The translations under genes and the position numbers were made by a program. Below are positions 1 through 10,942 of a stretch of 64,000 nucleotides of DNA, one piece after another; within the stretch, counting starts at the first letter, position 1; every line of letters starts with the position of its first letter. This DNA comes from Pseudomonas sichuanensis (GTDB lineage Bacteria > Pseudomonadota > Gammaproteobacteria > Pseudomonadales > Pseudomonadaceae), in contig NZ_QKVM01000015.1 of the NCBI RefSeq assembly GCF_003231305.1, forward strand, positions 1 to 64,000. The letters run 5' to 3'. The notes under the pieces are model-generated. The model did not search any database. It was not told the origin of the DNA and worked only from the letters and a program-made list of their open reading frames with translations.

Positions 1-30
1 CATCGCAAATGAATGCGCATAAAACTTTCA

Positions 31-111
<81 letters not shown>

Positions 112-112
112 A

Positions 113-148
113 GGGCGAATCAGGAGAAAACCAACCCCCAATTCGCCC
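113..148 (-). terminator. Probable rho-independent terminator of the murA-his transcript
   Basis: A perfect 8-bp inverted repeat, GGGCGAAT (113-120) and ATTCGCCC (141-148), encloses a 20-base loop. In the hisC direction it is followed by TTTGTTGTTG, a U-rich tail that runs into the (TTG)26 repeat. It sits about 30 bases after the hisC stop. The loop is longer than usual, so efficiency is uncertain. Confidence 0.55.
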
Positions 149-176
149 CAACACCAACAACTCAAATCAACTCAAA

Positions 177-1223
177 TCAATCAAGCGCATCAAGCAACGC
201 CTGATTCATCTCCGGCGTCCCAACCGTAATCCGCAAGAACTGCGCAATCCGCTCTTGCTTGAAGTGCCGCACAATAACCCCCTGCTCCCGCAGCCGCGCC
301 GCGATCCCCGCCGCATCCTGCTGCGGATGCCGGGCAAAGATGAAGTTCGCCGCCGAAGGCAACACCTCGAACCCACGCGCCCGCAACGCAGAAACCAACA
401 CCTCACGGCTGTCGATCACCTTGCGGCACGCCTCGTCAAAGTACGCGCGATCTTCGAACGCCACCGCAGCCCCGACAATCGCGGCACGGTCCAACGGGTA
501 GGAGTTGAAGCTGTTCTTGATCCGCTCCAACGCCTCGATCAGGTCCGGATGCCCCACCGCCAAGCCAACCCGCAGGCCAGCCAGCGAGCGCGACTTGGAC
601 AGCGTCTGGGTCACCAGCAGGTTGTCATAGCGATCAACCAGGCTGATGGCCGTCTCGCCACCGAAGTCGATGTACGCCTCGTCCACCACCACCACCGAAT
701 CCCGATTGGCCTGCAGTAGCTGCTCCACGGCCTCGAGCGGCAACAGGCAACCGGTCGGTGCATTGGGGTTGGGGAAGATGATCCCGGCGTTTGGCTTGTT
801 GTAGTCCGAAACGCGAATCTGGAACTGCTCGTCCAGCGCCACCTGCTCGTACGGAATGCCGTACAGGCCGCAGTACACCGGGTAGAAGCTGTAGCTGACG
901 TCCGGGAACAGCAACGGAGCATCGTGCTGGAACAGGCCGTGGAAGATGTGCGCCAGCACCTCGTCCGAGCCGTTGCCGACAAACACCTGCGCCGGGGTGA
1001 CGCCGTAGTACTCGGCCACCGCCTGCTTGAGCCGGTCACCATTCGGGTCCGGGTACAGGCGCAGGTTGTCGTTCAACTCGCCACGCATGGCCTCCAGCGC
1101 CTTGGGCGATGGGCCATAGGGGTTCTCGTTGGTGTTGAGCTTGACCAGTTTGGCCAGCTTGGGCTGCTCGCCCGGCACGTAGGGCACCAAGTCCTTGACG
1201 AAGGGACTCCAGAAACGACTCAT
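177..1223 (-). CDS. hisC: Histidinol-phosphate aminotransferase HisC
   Basis: A PLP-dependent class I/II aminotransferase that converts imidazole-acetol phosphate and glutamate to histidinol phosphate, a late step of histidine biosynthesis. The 348 residues match the usual family length. Visible features are the [10 protein letters not shown] substrate loop near residue 31, DEAYIDF at about 181 with the PLP-contacting Asp and Tyr, and the Schiff-base lysine in [12 protein letters not shown] at about 210. I chose the ATG at 1223; a TTG two codons upstream is also in frame. The start lies two bases after the hisD stop, so the two are translationally coupled. It is the last gene of the murA-hisG-hisD-hisC run. 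Confidence 0.96.
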   Translation of the reverse strand: MSRFWSPFVKDLVPYVPGEQPKLAKLVKLNTNENPYGPSPKALEAMRGELNDNLRLYPDPNGDRLKQAVAEYYGVTPAQVFVGNGSDEVLAHIFHGLFQHDAPLLFPDVSYSFYPVYCGLYGIPYEQVALDEQFQIRVSDYNKPNAGIIFPNPNAPTGCLLPLEAVEQLLQANRDSVVVVDEAYIDFGGETAISLVDRYDNLLVTQTLSKSRSLAGLRVGLAVGHPDLIEALERIKNSFNSYPLDRAAIVGAAVAFEDRAYFDEACRKVIDSREVLVSALRARGFEVLPSAANFIFARHPQQDAAGIAARLREQGVIVRHFKQERIAQFLRITVGTPEMNQALLDALD

Positions 1224-1225
1224 GC

Positions 1226-2548
1226 TCAATTCCCCTTCTCGGTGAGGATGCGGTATTCGGCGCTGCGGGCGTGGGCGGTCAACGACTCGCCACGGGCCAG
1301 TACCGAAGCGGTGTGACCAAGCTCGGATGCGCCCTGCTCGGAACAGAAGATGATCGACGAGCGCTTCTGGAAGTCATACACGCCCAGTGGCGAAGAGAAG
1401 CGCGCCGTGCCGGAGGTCGGCAGTACGTGGTTGGGGCCCGCGCAGTAGTCGCCCAGTGCCTCGCTGGTGTGACGGCCCATGAAGATCGCGCCGGCGTGGC
1501 GGATGTGCGGCAGCCAGGCCTGCGGGTCGGCCACCGACAACTCCAGGTGTTCAGGGGCGATGCGGTTGGCCACCTCGATGGCCTGCTGCATGTCGCGCAC
1601 CTGAATCAGGGCGCCACGGCCATTGATCGACTTTTCGATGATCTCGGCGCGCTCCATGGTTGGCAGCAGCTTGTCGATGCTGGCGGCAACGCGATCGAGG
1701 AATTCGGCATCGGGGCTGACCAGGATGGCCTGGGCATCTTCATCGTGTTCGGCCTGGGAGAACAGGTCCATGGCAATCCAGTCCGGATCGGTATGGCCAT
1801 CGCACACCACCAGGATCTCCGACGGGCCGGCGATCATATCGATACCCACCTGGCCAAATACATGGCGCTTGGCGGTGGCCACGTAGATGTTGCCCGGGCC
1901 GACGATCTTGTCCACCTGCGGCACGCTTTCGGTGCCGTAGGCCAGGGCCGCGACGGCCTGGGCGCCACCAACGGTGAACACCCGGTCGACGCCGGCGATG
2001 CAGGCAGCGGCCAGCACCAGCTCATTGACCTCGCCACGCGGGGTCGGCACCACCATGACCACTTCACCGACACCCGCGACCTTGGCTGGAATCGCGTTCA
2101 TCAGCACCGACGAAGGGTACGACGCCTTGCCGCCCGGCACGTACAGGCCGGCACGATCCAGCGGGGTGACCTTCTGGCCGAGCACGGTGCCGTCGGCTTC
2201 GGTGTACTGCCAGGAGTCCTGCTTCTGCCGCTCGTGGTACAGGCGCACGCGGTTGGCGGCTTTCTCCAGCGCTTCACGCTGCACCGGGGTGATGCGGGTC
2301 AGCGCCAGCTCCAGGCGGGCACGGTCGAGGATCAGGTCATCGATGGTCTTGGCGTCGACACCGTCGAAACGCTGGGTGAATTCAACCAGCGCTGCGTCAC
2401 CGCGCTCGCGCACAGCCTTGATGATGTCGAGCACGCGCTGGTTGACCGCGTCATCGGACACACTTTCCCAGCTCAGCAGATGATCCAGATGTCGGGCGAA
2501 ATCCTGGTCAGCGGCGTTGAGACGGGCAATTGCAGTGGACACGGTCAT
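1226..2548 (-). CDS. hisD: Histidinol dehydrogenase HisD
   Basis: A zinc- and NAD-dependent enzyme that oxidises histidinol twice to histidine, the last step of the pathway. The 440 residues span the full family length. Recognisable segments are the [20 protein letters not shown] region, [17 protein letters not shown], the GPGN NAD-binding turn, the IAGPSEILV stretch, and [10 protein letters not shown] with Gln and His zinc ligands. Near the C-terminus [13 protein letters not shown] carries the remaining metal and active-site residues. It lies 126 bases after hisG and almost abuts hisC. Confidence 0.97.
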   Translation of the reverse strand: MTVSTAIARLNAADQDFARHLDHLLSWESVSDDAVNQRVLDIIKAVRERGDAALVEFTQRFDGVDAKTIDDLILDRARLELALTRITPVQREALEKAANRVRLYHERQKQDSWQYTEADGTVLGQKVTPLDRAGLYVPGGKASYPSSVLMNAIPAKVAGVGEVVMVVPTPRGEVNELVLAAACIAGVDRVFTVGGAQAVAALAYGTESVPQVDKIVGPGNIYVATAKRHVFGQVGIDMIAGPSEILVVCDGHTDPDWIAMDLFSQAEHDEDAQAILVSPDAEFLDRVAASIDKLLPTMERAEIIEKSINGRGALIQVRDMQQAIEVANRIAPEHLELSVADPQAWLPHIRHAGAIFMGRHTSEALGDYCAGPNHVLPTSGTARFSSPLGVYDFQKRSSIIFCSEQGASELGHTASVLARGESLTAHARSAEYRILTEKGN

Positions 2549-2674
2549 GGCGAGGGCCTCGATTATTAGCGAATGCTCAGGCGCCCTAGGCTACCAGTCC
2601 ATCCGCGCGGGCACCTGAGAAAGAAGGCTATGACGCGGATAGACGGGCGCGACAGCGAAGGTCGCGCGCAGAAG

Positions 2675-3310
2675 TCAGCCGCGGTGTCGCGATTCGACAG
2701 CGTTGCGCAGGGTGTCGATCAGGCTTTGAATACGGGCGTGCTGCATTTTCATGGAGGCCTTGTTGACCACCAGGCGCGAACTGATCGTGGCGATCAGCTC
2801 CTGGGGTTCGAGGCCATTGGCACGCAGGGTGTTGCCGGTGTCGACCACGTCGATGATCTTGTCGGCGAGGTTGATCAGCGGGGCCAGCTCCATTGAGCCG
2901 TACAGCTTGATGATGTCGACCTGGCGGCCCTGTTCGGCGTAATAACGCTTGGCCACGTTGACGAACTTGGTCGCCACACGCAGACGGCCCTTGGGCTCGG
3001 GGGCTCCGGTGACACCAGCGGTCATCAGCTTGCATTGGGCAATCTGCAGGTCCAGCGGCTCGTACAGGCCCTGGCCGCCGTATTCCATCAGCACGTCCTT
3101 GCCGGCTACACCGAGGTCGGCGGCGCCATGCTCGACATAGGTCGGCACATCGGTGGCCCGCACGATGAGCAGGCGCACATCGTCCTGCGTGGTGGGGATG
3201 ATCAGCTTGCGGCTCTTGTCCGGGTTCTCGGTCGGCACGATACCGGCTTCGGCCAGCAGTGGCAGGGTATCGTCGAGAATACGGCCTTTGGATAGCGCGA
3301 TGGTCAACAT
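2675..3310 (-). CDS. hisG: ATP phosphoribosyltransferase, short form HisG
   Basis: Catalyses the first committed step of histidine biosynthesis, condensing ATP with PRPP. At 211 residues it is the short form, which lacks the C-terminal regulatory domain and in other bacteria works with HisZ as a hetero-octamer; no hisZ is in this window. The N-terminus ([18 protein letters not shown]) and the PRPP-binding region ([13 protein letters not shown]) are typical. It follows murA after a 93-base gap that holds a strong hairpin (3340-3364). Confidence 0.95.
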   Translation of the reverse strand: MLTIALSKGRILDDTLPLLAEAGIVPTENPDKSRKLIIPTTQDDVRLLIVRATDVPTYVEHGAADLGVAGKDVLMEYGGQGLYEPLDLQIAQCKLMTAGVTGAPEPKGRLRVATKFVNVAKRYYAEQGRQVDIIKLYGSMELAPLINLADKIIDVVDTGNTLRANGLEPQELIATISSRLVVNKASMKMQHARIQSLIDTLRNAVESRHRG

Positions 3311-3339
3311 GGGAAACGTCGGTCCTTAAGCGGCTACAG

Positions 3340-3364
3340 CCGGCCAGGCAGTGAGCCTGGCCGG
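3340..3364. other. Intercistronic hairpin between murA and hisG
   Basis: A perfect 10-bp inverted repeat, CCGGCCAGGC and GCCTGGCCGG, around a 5-base loop in the murA-hisG gap. No U-tract follows in the transcribed direction, so it is not a convincing terminator. It may stabilise the mRNA or modulate murA against his expression. Confidence 0.6.
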
Positions 3365-3403
3365 TATTCGATTCGGTAGGCGCGTCCGTGCGCCTGCGGG
3401 CTG

Positions 3404-4932
<1,529 letters not shown>

Positions 4933-4971
4933 GCTCAACCTCGATCGGCGCCCAACGCGCGCGGGTCGGCC

Positions 4972-5000
4972 ATCATACAAAAAAGCCCCTCGCCTGCGAA
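4972..5000 (-). promoter_or_regulatory. Candidate sigma-70 promoter for ibaG-murA-hisGDC inside the mla terminator
   Basis: On the minus strand, TTCGCA (4995-5000) and TATGAT (4972-4977) are separated by exactly 17 bases. The -35 falls in the loop of the mlaB terminator and the -10 follows its U-tract. The ibaG ATG is 40 bases downstream of the -10. Confidence 0.5.
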
Positions 5001-5030
5001 GCCCATGACGGGATGCGCTGACCGAGGGGC
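4979..5030 (-). terminator. Rho-independent terminator of the mla operon
   Basis: On the minus strand an 8-bp stem, GCCCCTCG (5030-5023) and CGAGGGGC (4992-4985), encloses a 30-base loop and is followed by six T residues. It lies just after the mlaB stop and separates the mla operon from ibaG. Confidence 0.8.
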
Positions 5031-5050
5031 CTTCACCTTCGTGCAAGCCA

Positions 5051-5353
5051 TCAACCGGCCAGCACTTCATCGAGGTCATAGACCCCGGCAATTTCCCGCA
5101 TGTCGGCAGGCATGCCGCGCACTTCGCAGGCCTTGCCGGCCGCCTGCGCATCGCGCATGAAGGCCAGCAGCAGCGACAGCCCGACGCTGCTCGACTTGAC
5201 CACCGCGCTGCAGTCGAGCACCAGCCGCTGCTCGCCACTGCCGGCGATCAGCGCCTTGCCCTGCTGGCGCAGGGCCGGCCCGCTGCGGTAGTCGAGCACC
5301 CCGGCCAGGCACAGAACGCCGGGCTCGGGCATGCTCACGACGGCATCGCTCAT
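5051..5353 (-). CDS. mlaB: STAS-domain protein MlaB
   Basis: A 100-residue cytoplasmic STAS-domain protein that binds the MlaF ATPase and is needed for assembly and activity of the MlaFEDB inner-membrane complex. The fold is visible as LCLAGVLDYRSGPAL, then LVLDCSAVVKSSSVGLSLLLAFM, where the Ser-rich loop is the usual STAS contact site. Its ATG overlaps the mlaC stop by four bases (ATGA), so translation is coupled. It is the last gene of mlaFEDCB and is followed by a terminator. Confidence 0.92.
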   Translation of the reverse strand: MSDAVVSMPEPGVLCLAGVLDYRSGPALRQQGKALIAGSGEQRLVLDCSAVVKSSSVGLSLLLAFMRDAQAAGKACEVRGMPADMREIAGVYDLDEVLAG

Positions 5354-6003
5354 TTGACTTCCTTATCCGGCGAGTTGTCGGCGGCTTCCTTGGCCTTGGC
5401 CACCTCGCCGGCCCAGCCGTCGATGGTCTTGTCCAGGCTGTTGCCGTTGCGCTGCATGGCGTCGGCGAACTGATCGCGGAACAGCTTGCCGATGTTGATG
5501 CCGTTGACGATGACGTTGCGCACTTTCCACTCGCCGTCGATCTTCTGCATGGTGTACTGCACCGGATAGACCGCACCGTTGTTGCCGGTGATCTTCATGC
5601 CGACGCTGGTGCGGTCGCCGTCCTCGGCCTTGGCCGGGTCGACGGTGATGCCTTGGTTGTTGTACTCGAGCAGGGCGTTGCCATAGAACTGCATCAGGCT
5701 GCGCTTGAAGTTCTCCTGGAAGCGTTGCATCTGCTCCGGGGTGGCCTTGCGCGAATACTTGACGGTCATGATGCTCTTGGAGATGCCGTCGGCATCGACC
5801 ACCGGGCCAAGGTTGCCGTTGAGTGCGGCATAGAACGCCTCGGGGTTGGCCTTGTACTGCGCCTTGTTGGCCTTGAGGTCGTTCAGCAACTGGGTCGTGG
5901 TGCCCTGGATGACGTCACGGGCGGACTGCCCCGGCGCCGCCATGGCCAGCAGGGGGAAGGCCGCCAGCAGAACCAGCAGGCCACGTCGCAGGATCGAAAT
6001 CAT
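5350..6003 (-). CDS. mlaC: Periplasmic phospholipid-binding protein MlaC (Ttg2D)
   Basis: Soluble periplasmic shuttle that carries phospholipid between the outer-membrane MlaA complex and the inner-membrane MlaFEDB transporter. The 217 residues begin with an Arg-rich start, a hydrophobic core and an Ala-rich cleavage region before APGQSARDVIQ, a typical Sec signal peptide. The MlaC/Ttg2 domain follows, with YSRKATPEQMQRFQENFKR and the IDGEWKVRNVIVNGINIG strand-loop near the C-terminus. In P. putida this operon has also been studied as ttg2, linked to toluene tolerance. Confidence 0.94.
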   Translation of the reverse strand: MISILRRGLLVLLAAFPLLAMAAPGQSARDVIQGTTTQLLNDLKANKAQYKANPEAFYAALNGNLGPVVDADGISKSIMTVKYSRKATPEQMQRFQENFKRSLMQFYGNALLEYNNQGITVDPAKAEDGDRTSVGMKITGNNGAVYPVQYTMQKIDGEWKVRNVIVNGINIGKLFRDQFADAMQRNGNSLDKTIDGWAGEVAKAKEAADNSPDKEVK

Positions 6004-6012
6004 GGAAACTCC

Positions 6013-6498
6013 TTAATTAGCCGGTTGCGCTTCTTTGGGTTCCTTGCCCACGGTATTGAGCAGGAATTTGCCGATCAGGTCTTCCAGCACCAGCGCCGAC
6101 TGGGTGTCGTGGATGGTGCTGCCGTCTTTGAGAACCGCTTCTTCGCCGCCCACGCTGATGCCGATGTACTTCTCGCCCAGCAGGCCGGCGGTCAGGATCG
6201 AGGCAGTGGAGTCGGTCGGCAGGTTGTCGACGTTCTTGTCCAGCTGCAACGTGACCCGACCGGTATACGAATCGCGGTCCAGATCGATGGCCGTGACCTT
6301 GCCGATGGTCACACCGGCCATGGTCACTTTAGCTCTGACCGTCAAACCGGCGATATTGTCGAAGTAGGCATAAACTTTGTACGTGTCGCTGCTCGGGCTG
6401 GCCGACAGCCCGCTGACACGCAGGGCCAGCAGCAGCAGCGCCAGGATCCCGGCCAGGAGGAACAGGCCGACACCGATTTCCAGGGTGCGGTTTTGCAT
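6013..6498 (-). CDS. mlaD: MCE-domain lipid transport protein MlaD
   Basis: A single-pass inner-membrane protein with one periplasmic MCE domain; in the family it forms a hexameric ring that passes phospholipid between MlaE and MlaC. The 161 residues start with [20 protein letters not shown], the membrane anchor, followed by the MCE core (YFDNIAGLTVRAKVTMAGVT, LLGEKYIGISVGG) and a short C-terminal helix that lines the pore in homologues. It overlaps mlaE by one base (TGATG) and precedes mlaC by nine bases. Confidence 0.95.
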   Translation of the reverse strand: MQNRTLEIGVGLFLLAGILALLLLALRVSGLSASPSSDTYKVYAYFDNIAGLTVRAKVTMAGVTIGKVTAIDLDRDSYTGRVTLQLDKNVDNLPTDSTASILTAGLLGEKYIGISVGGEEAVLKDGSTIHDTQSALVLEDLIGKFLLNTVGKEPKEAQPAN

Positions 6499-7298
6499 CA
6501 GAAATCTCCAAACATCAAGGCGGTCAGAATAAAGTCCAGACCCAGGACTGCCAACGAGGCATAGACCACGGTCTTGGTGGTGGCACGGCTGATCCCTTCT
6601 GAGGTGGGCTCGCAGTCATACCCCTGGAATACGGCGATCCAGGTGACGACGAAGGCAAACACCAGGCTCTTGATCAGCCCGTTGATCACGTCGTCGGTGA
6701 AAGAAACGCTGTTCTGCATGTTGGCCCAGAACGAGCCTTCGTAGACGCCCAGCCAGTCGACCGCGACCCACGACCCACCCCAGATGCCGACCACGCTGAA
6801 GATCAGCGCCAGCAGCGGCAGCGAGATGAAGCCGGCCCACAGGCGTGGCGCGACGATGTACTTGAGCGGGTCGACACCGATCATTTCCAGGCTCGACAAC
6901 TGCTCGGTGGACTTCATGTTGCCGATTTCGGCCGTCAGCGCGGAACCCGCGCGGCCGGCGAACAGCAGGCCGGTCACCACCGGCCCGAGCTCACGCAGCA
7001 AGGTCAGGGCGACCATCTGCCCCACGGCCTGCTCCGAACCATAGCGGGCGAGGATGCTGTAGCCCTGCAGCGCCAGCACCATGCCGATGAACACCCCGGA
7101 CACGACGATGATCGCCAGCGACAGCACGCCAACCGAATAGAGCTGCTTGACCAGCAACTGGAAGCCGCCGCCGACGCCGCCTCGACCGCTCAGCGCGTGA
7201 CCAAGGAACAGGCAGGAGCGGCCCAGCACCGCCAGCACGTCGATGGCCGAGCGGCCAAACAGACGGATACGTTCGAGTAAGGATTTTCTGCGCATCAA
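6498..7298 (-). CDS. mlaE: ABC transporter permease MlaE
   Basis: Polytopic permease of the Mla phospholipid transporter (MlaE/YrbE family). The 266 residues contain the family's long N-terminal amphipathic region and five to six hydrophobic segments. Recognisable motifs include [22 protein letters not shown] and [25 protein letters not shown], followed by [20 protein letters not shown], the cytoplasmic coupling loop that contacts MlaF. It overlaps mlaF by four bases and mlaD by one. Confidence 0.95.
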   Translation of the reverse strand: MMRRKSLLERIRLFGRSAIDVLAVLGRSCLFLGHALSGRGGVGGGFQLLVKQLYSVGVLSLAIIVVSGVFIGMVLALQGYSILARYGSEQAVGQMVALTLLRELGPVVTGLLFAGRAGSALTAEIGNMKSTEQLSSLEMIGVDPLKYIVAPRLWAGFISLPLLALIFSVVGIWGGSWVAVDWLGVYEGSFWANMQNSVSFTDDVINGLIKSLVFAFVVTWIAVFQGYDCEPTSEGISRATTKTVVYASLAVLGLDFILTALMFGDF

Positions 7299-8104
7299 CG
7301 CGCCCCCAGCAAATCGGCGCGGTAGTCTGGCGCAGGGAAGTGGAAGGGTACCGGGCCGTCCGGGTCGCCCTTCATGAACTGGCGGATACGCGGGTTGTCC
7401 GAACCCATCAGCTCGGCAGGCGTGCCCTGCCCCAGCACCTGGCCATCACCCACCACATAGATGTAGTCGGCGATGCTGGCGGTTTCCGCCAGGTCGTGGG
7501 AAACCACGATGCTGGTGATACCCAGGGCGTCGTTGAGCAGGCGGATCAGGCGGACCAGCACGCCCATGGCAATCGGGTCCTGGCCGACGAACGGCTCGTC
7601 GTACATGAGGATCTGCGGGTCGAGGGCAATCGCCCGGGCCAGGGCCACGCGGCGTTTCATGCCGCCGGAGAGCTCGTCGGGCATCAGGTCGATGGCACCG
7701 CGCAGGCCCACGGCCTGCAACTTCATCAGGACGATGTCACGAATCAGATCGTCCGGCAGCTCGGTGTGTACGCGCAGCGGGAAGGCGACGTTCTCGAAGA
7801 CATCGAGGTCGGTGAACAGGGCCCCGCTCTGGAACAGCACGCCCATCTGCTTGCGCGCATCGAACAGGTCGCCCCGCGACAACGCGGGCAGGTTCTGGCC
7901 ATTGACCCAGACTTCCCCGCTGGACGGCCGCAACTGTGCGCCCATCAGACGCAGCAATGTCGTCTTGCCGCACCCCGAGGGCCCCATGATGCCGGTGACC
8001 TTGCCGCGGGGAATGCGAATGTCCACGTTGCTGAAAATGCTGCGCGAACCACGCTTGAAGGTGACTCCCTTCAGCTCGACCGCGCAGGCGCTATCCACAC
8101 TCAT
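7295..8104 (-). CDS. mlaF: ABC transporter ATP-binding protein MlaF
   Basis: ATPase of the Mla phospholipid transporter. The 269 residues contain a Walker A motif ([15 protein letters not shown], about residues 42-56), the ABC signature [14 protein letters not shown], a Walker B region ([13 protein letters not shown]) and the H-loop (VVSHDL). It is first in the mlaFEDCB operon. The upstream gap to kdsD holds divergent promoters. Confidence 0.95.
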   Translation of the reverse strand: MSVDSACAVELKGVTFKRGSRSIFSNVDIRIPRGKVTGIMGPSGCGKTTLLRLMGAQLRPSSGEVWVNGQNLPALSRGDLFDARKQMGVLFQSGALFTDLDVFENVAFPLRVHTELPDDLIRDIVLMKLQAVGLRGAIDLMPDELSGGMKRRVALARAIALDPQILMYDEPFVGQDPIAMGVLVRLIRLLNDALGITSIVVSHDLAETASIADYIYVVGDGQVLGQGTPAELMGSDNPRIRQFMKGDPDGPVPFHFPAPDYRADLLGAR

Positions 8105-8288
8105 CTAGACTCCTTGCAATGCAGCCTCGTCTTCATGGACGCCTGCCCTCATCTTGAAGGCACACTGGTCCCTGGCGGGCCGAACAGCGGCGAACTATAG
8201 CACCGCAGATGGCACGCCCCCAAGGGCGCAAATCCGGCTGTTCAGGCAGGCGACAGCCTTGTAGTCGTTTCTTACGACAATCGAATGG

Positions 8289-8317
8289 ATGAGCCTTTCA
8301 CACATTGCGGCTATAAT
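8289..8317 (+). promoter_or_regulatory. Candidate promoter of the kdsD-lpt operon
   Basis: A perfect -10 hexamer TATAAT (8312-8317), 33 bases before the kdsD ATG. The -35 at 17-bp spacing (ATGAGC) is weak, so the call rests on the -10 and its position in the gap between two divergent operons. Confidence 0.45.
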
Positions 8318-8350
8318 CGCCGCCTTTTCATCAGGCATTGCGTTTTCGAC

Positions 8351-9325
8351 ATGAGCCAATCCAGCGAGCTGATCCAATCCGCCCAGCGCACCTTGCGCCT
8401 GGAACTCGAGGCTGTGCAGGCACTGCTGGCCCGCATCGACGGTGACTTCGTCAAGGCCTGCGAGCTGATCCTGGCGAGCAAGGGCCGGGTGGTCGTGGTC
8501 GGCATGGGCAAATCCGGGCATATCGGCAACAAGATCGCCGCCACCCTCGCCAGCACCGGCACGCCGGCTTTCTTCGTGCACCCGGCCGAAGCCAGCCATG
8601 GCGACATGGGCATGATCACCCGTGACGATGTCATCCTCGCCCTGTCCAACTCGGGCAGCACCGCCGAGATCGTCACCCTGCTGCCGCTGATCAAGCGCCT
8701 GGGGATCCAGCTGATCAGCCTGACCGGCAACCCGGACTCGCCGCTGGCGCAGGCCGCCGAGGTCAATCTCGACGCCAGCGTCGCCCAGGAAGCCTGCCCG
8801 CTCAACCTGGCACCGACCTCCTCCACCACCGCCTCGCTGGCCCTGGGCGATGCACTGGCCATCGCCCTGCTGGAAGCGCGCGGGTTCACCGCCGAAGACT
8901 TCGCCTTCTCCCACCCTGGTGGGGCTCTGGGCCGCCGCTTGTTGCTGAAGGTCGAGAACGTGATGCACTCTGGCGACGAACTGCCCCAGGTGCAGCGCGG
9001 CACCCTGCTCAAGGACGCGCTGATCGAAATGTCGCGCAAGGGCCTGGGCATGACCGTGGTGCTGGAGCACGACGGCGCGCTGGCCGGGATCTTCACCGAC
9101 GGCGACCTGCGCCGCAGCCTCGATCGCAACATCGACGTGCACAAGACCCTCATCGACGAAGTCATGACCGTGCATGGCAAGACCGCCCGCGCCGAGATGC
9201 TCGCCGCCGAGGCGCTCAAAATCATGGAAGACCACAAGATCAGCGCGCTTGTCGTTGTCGATCAGAGCGACCGGCCGACCGGCGCCCTGAACATGCACGA
9301 CCTGCTGCGTGCCGGAGTGATGTAA
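8351..9325 (+). CDS. kdsD: Arabinose-5-phosphate isomerase KdsD
   Basis: Interconverts ribulose 5-phosphate and arabinose 5-phosphate, the entry to Kdo synthesis for LPS. The 324 residues consist of an N-terminal SIS sugar-isomerase domain (GRVVVVGMGKSGHIGNKIAATLASTGTPAFFVHPAEA-type core, SNSGSTAEIV) and two C-terminal CBS domains (from about VMHSGDELPQV and EVMTVHGKTA). I chose the ATG at 8351 because it begins the conserved MSQSSELIQSA start; an earlier in-frame ATG at 8285 would precede the probable -10. It directly abuts kdsC. Confidence 0.95.
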   Translation: MSQSSELIQSAQRTLRLELEAVQALLARIDGDFVKACELILASKGRVVVVGMGKSGHIGNKIAATLASTGTPAFFVHPAEASHGDMGMITRDDVILALSNSGSTAEIVTLLPLIKRLGIQLISLTGNPDSPLAQAAEVNLDASVAQEACPLNLAPTSSTTASLALGDALAIALLEARGFTAEDFAFSHPGGALGRRLLLKVENVMHSGDELPQVQRGTLLKDALIEMSRKGLGMTVVLEHDGALAGIFTDGDLRRSLDRNIDVHKTLIDEVMTVHGKTARAEMLAAEALKIMEDHKISALVVVDQSDRPTGALNMHDLLRAGVM

Positions 9326-9850
9326 ATGAACCAGGACCTCATGCAACGCGCCAAGGCCATCAAACTGGCGGTGTTCGACGTTGACGGCGTGCTTACCGAT
9401 GGCCGCCTGTACTTCCTTGAAGACGGCAGCGAATTCAAGACCTTCAACACCCTCGACGGCCACGGCATCAAGATGCTCATGGCCGCAGGCGTCACCACGG
9501 CGATCATCAGCGGGCGCAAGACGCCGGTGGTCGAGCGCCGGGCGAAGAACCTCGGCATCCCGCACCTGTTCCAGGGCCGCGAGGACAAGCTGGTGGTGCT
9601 GGACGACCTGCTGGCCGAACTCAATCTAAGCTACGAACAGGTCGCTTATCTGGGTGACGACCTGCCCGACCTGCCGGTGATTCGCCGGGTAGGCCTGGGC
9701 ATGGCGGTAAGCAATGCCGCGCCGTTCGTTCGCCAGCATGCCCACGGCGTTACCCAGGCACGCGGCGGCGAAGGCGCTGCCCGCGAGTTCTGCGAACTGA
9801 TCATGCAGGCCCAGGGCATCCTGGACGCTGCCAACGCCCACTACCTGTAA
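9326..9850 (+). CDS. kdsC: Kdo-8-phosphate phosphatase KdsC
   Basis: A HAD-superfamily phosphatase that releases phosphate from Kdo 8-phosphate, the step before CMP-Kdo formation. The 174 residues carry the nucleophile motif FDVDGVLTDG (about residues 17-26), SGRKTPVVERRAKNLGI for HAD motif II and III regions, and YLGDDLPDLPVI for the Mg-binding acidic motif. It is a cap-less C0-type HAD that forms tetramers in the family. Its ATG starts directly after the kdsD TAA. Confidence 0.96.
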   Translation: MNQDLMQRAKAIKLAVFDVDGVLTDGRLYFLEDGSEFKTFNTLDGHGIKMLMAAGVTTAIISGRKTPVVERRAKNLGIPHLFQGREDKLVVLDDLLAELNLSYEQVAYLGDDLPDLPVIRRVGLGMAVSNAAPFVRQHAHGVTQARGGEGAAREFCELIMQAQGILDAANAHYL

Positions 9851-9858
9851 GGCCCCCC

Positions 9859-10431
9859 ATGTTCAGCAAGAAGATCAGAAATTTCGCGCTGTTTGGCGTG
9901 ATAGCCGCCGTGCTGGCGGCCGTCGGGTACTGGAACATCAGCCCCGAGAGCTTCCTCGACAAGCCGGTCGCGCAGACCGACGAGAGTGCCATCGACTATT
10001 ACGCGATCAACGCTCACAGCGTGCAGTTCCTGCCTGACGGCAAGCTGCAATACGAAATGACCGCCGACAAGGTCGAGCACCTCAAGGCCAGCGAAGTCAC
10101 CCTGGTGACCACGCCAGACCTGCACATGTACCGTGGCACCGAGTACCCCTGGCATGTGCAGAGCACGCGCGCCGAGGTCAACCCGGACGGCACCGAAGTC
10201 GAATTGATCGACAATGTGCGGGTTGCCCGCACCGACGAAAAACAGCGTGAAACCATCATTACCAGCACACGCATGACCGTGTTCCCGCAGAAGCAATATG
10301 CGCAGACCGAGCAAGCCGTTAGAATCGACGGCGCCGGTGGCACGACTACGGGCAAAGGAATGAAAGCGTATTTGAAAGAAGGCAGGATGGACCTGCTCTC
10401 TAACGTAAGAGGACAGTATGAGGCTCGTTAA
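9859..10431 (+). CDS. lptC: LPS export protein LptC
   Basis: Bitopic inner-membrane component of the Lpt trans-envelope bridge; accepts LPS from LptB2FG and passes it to LptA. The 190 residues start with a basic stretch and one membrane helix (FALFGVIAAVLAAVGYWNI) followed by a periplasmic beta-jellyroll domain (YYAINAHSVQFLPDGKLQYEMTADKVEH and so on). Its stop overlaps the lptA start by 14 bases, implying coupled translation. Confidence 0.93.
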   Translation: MFSKKIRNFALFGVIAAVLAAVGYWNISPESFLDKPVAQTDESAIDYYAINAHSVQFLPDGKLQYEMTADKVEHLKASEVTLVTTPDLHMYRGTEYPWHVQSTRAEVNPDGTEVELIDNVRVARTDEKQRETIITSTRMTVFPQKQYAQTEQAVRIDGAGGTTTGKGMKAYLKEGRMDLLSNVRGQYEAR

Positions 10432-10942
10432 AACCATCCCCCTTCTGCTCAGCCTGGGCGTAGCACTGGGAAGCGCGAGCGCCTTCGCCCTGCCGAACGA
10501 CCGTGACCAGCCAATCCGCATCCAGGCCGACAACGCGCACCTGGACGACAAGCAGGGTGTGGCCACCTACACCGGCGACGTGATCATCACTCAGGGTTCG
10601 ATGGTGATCAAAGGCAACACCGTGACCATGACCCGCGCCGCCAATGGCGACATCGACGTGGTCACCTCGGTGGGCAACCTGGCCTACTTCGAGCAGCAGC
10701 AGAGCGCTGCCAAGCCGGACAAGATGAAAGGCTGGGCCGTGACCATCCAGTACCAGGCGCAAAAAGAAATGGTCATCCTGACCGACCGCGCCAAGGTCGA
10801 GAACGAAGGCAACACCACCGAAGGCGAGAAAATCGTCTACAACACCAAAACCCAGGTGGCGACCGCCGGCCGCGGCGGCAACGTGACTGCACCACGTCAG
10901 CGTATCGACATGGTCATTCAACCGAAGAAAAAGGCCGAGTAA
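10418..10942 (+). CDS. lptA: Periplasmic LPS-bridge protein LptA
   Basis: Forms the periplasmic filament that carries LPS from LptC to LptD at the outer membrane. The 174 residues begin with a Sec signal peptide ending around ASAFA-LPNDRDQP. The OstA/LptA jellyroll follows, with DNAHLDDKQGVATYTGDVIITQGSM and a repeated strand pattern. The basic C-terminus (PKKKAE) is typical of Pseudomonas LptA. It overlaps lptC and abuts lptB directly. Confidence 0.95.
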   Translation: MRLVKTIPLLLSLGVALGSASAFALPNDRDQPIRIQADNAHLDDKQGVATYTGDVIITQGSMVIKGNTVTMTRAANGDIDVVTSVGNLAYFEQQQSAAKPDKMKGWAVTIQYQAQKEMVILTDRAKVENEGNTTEGEKIVYNTKTQVATAGRGGNVTAPRQRIDMVIQPKKKAE

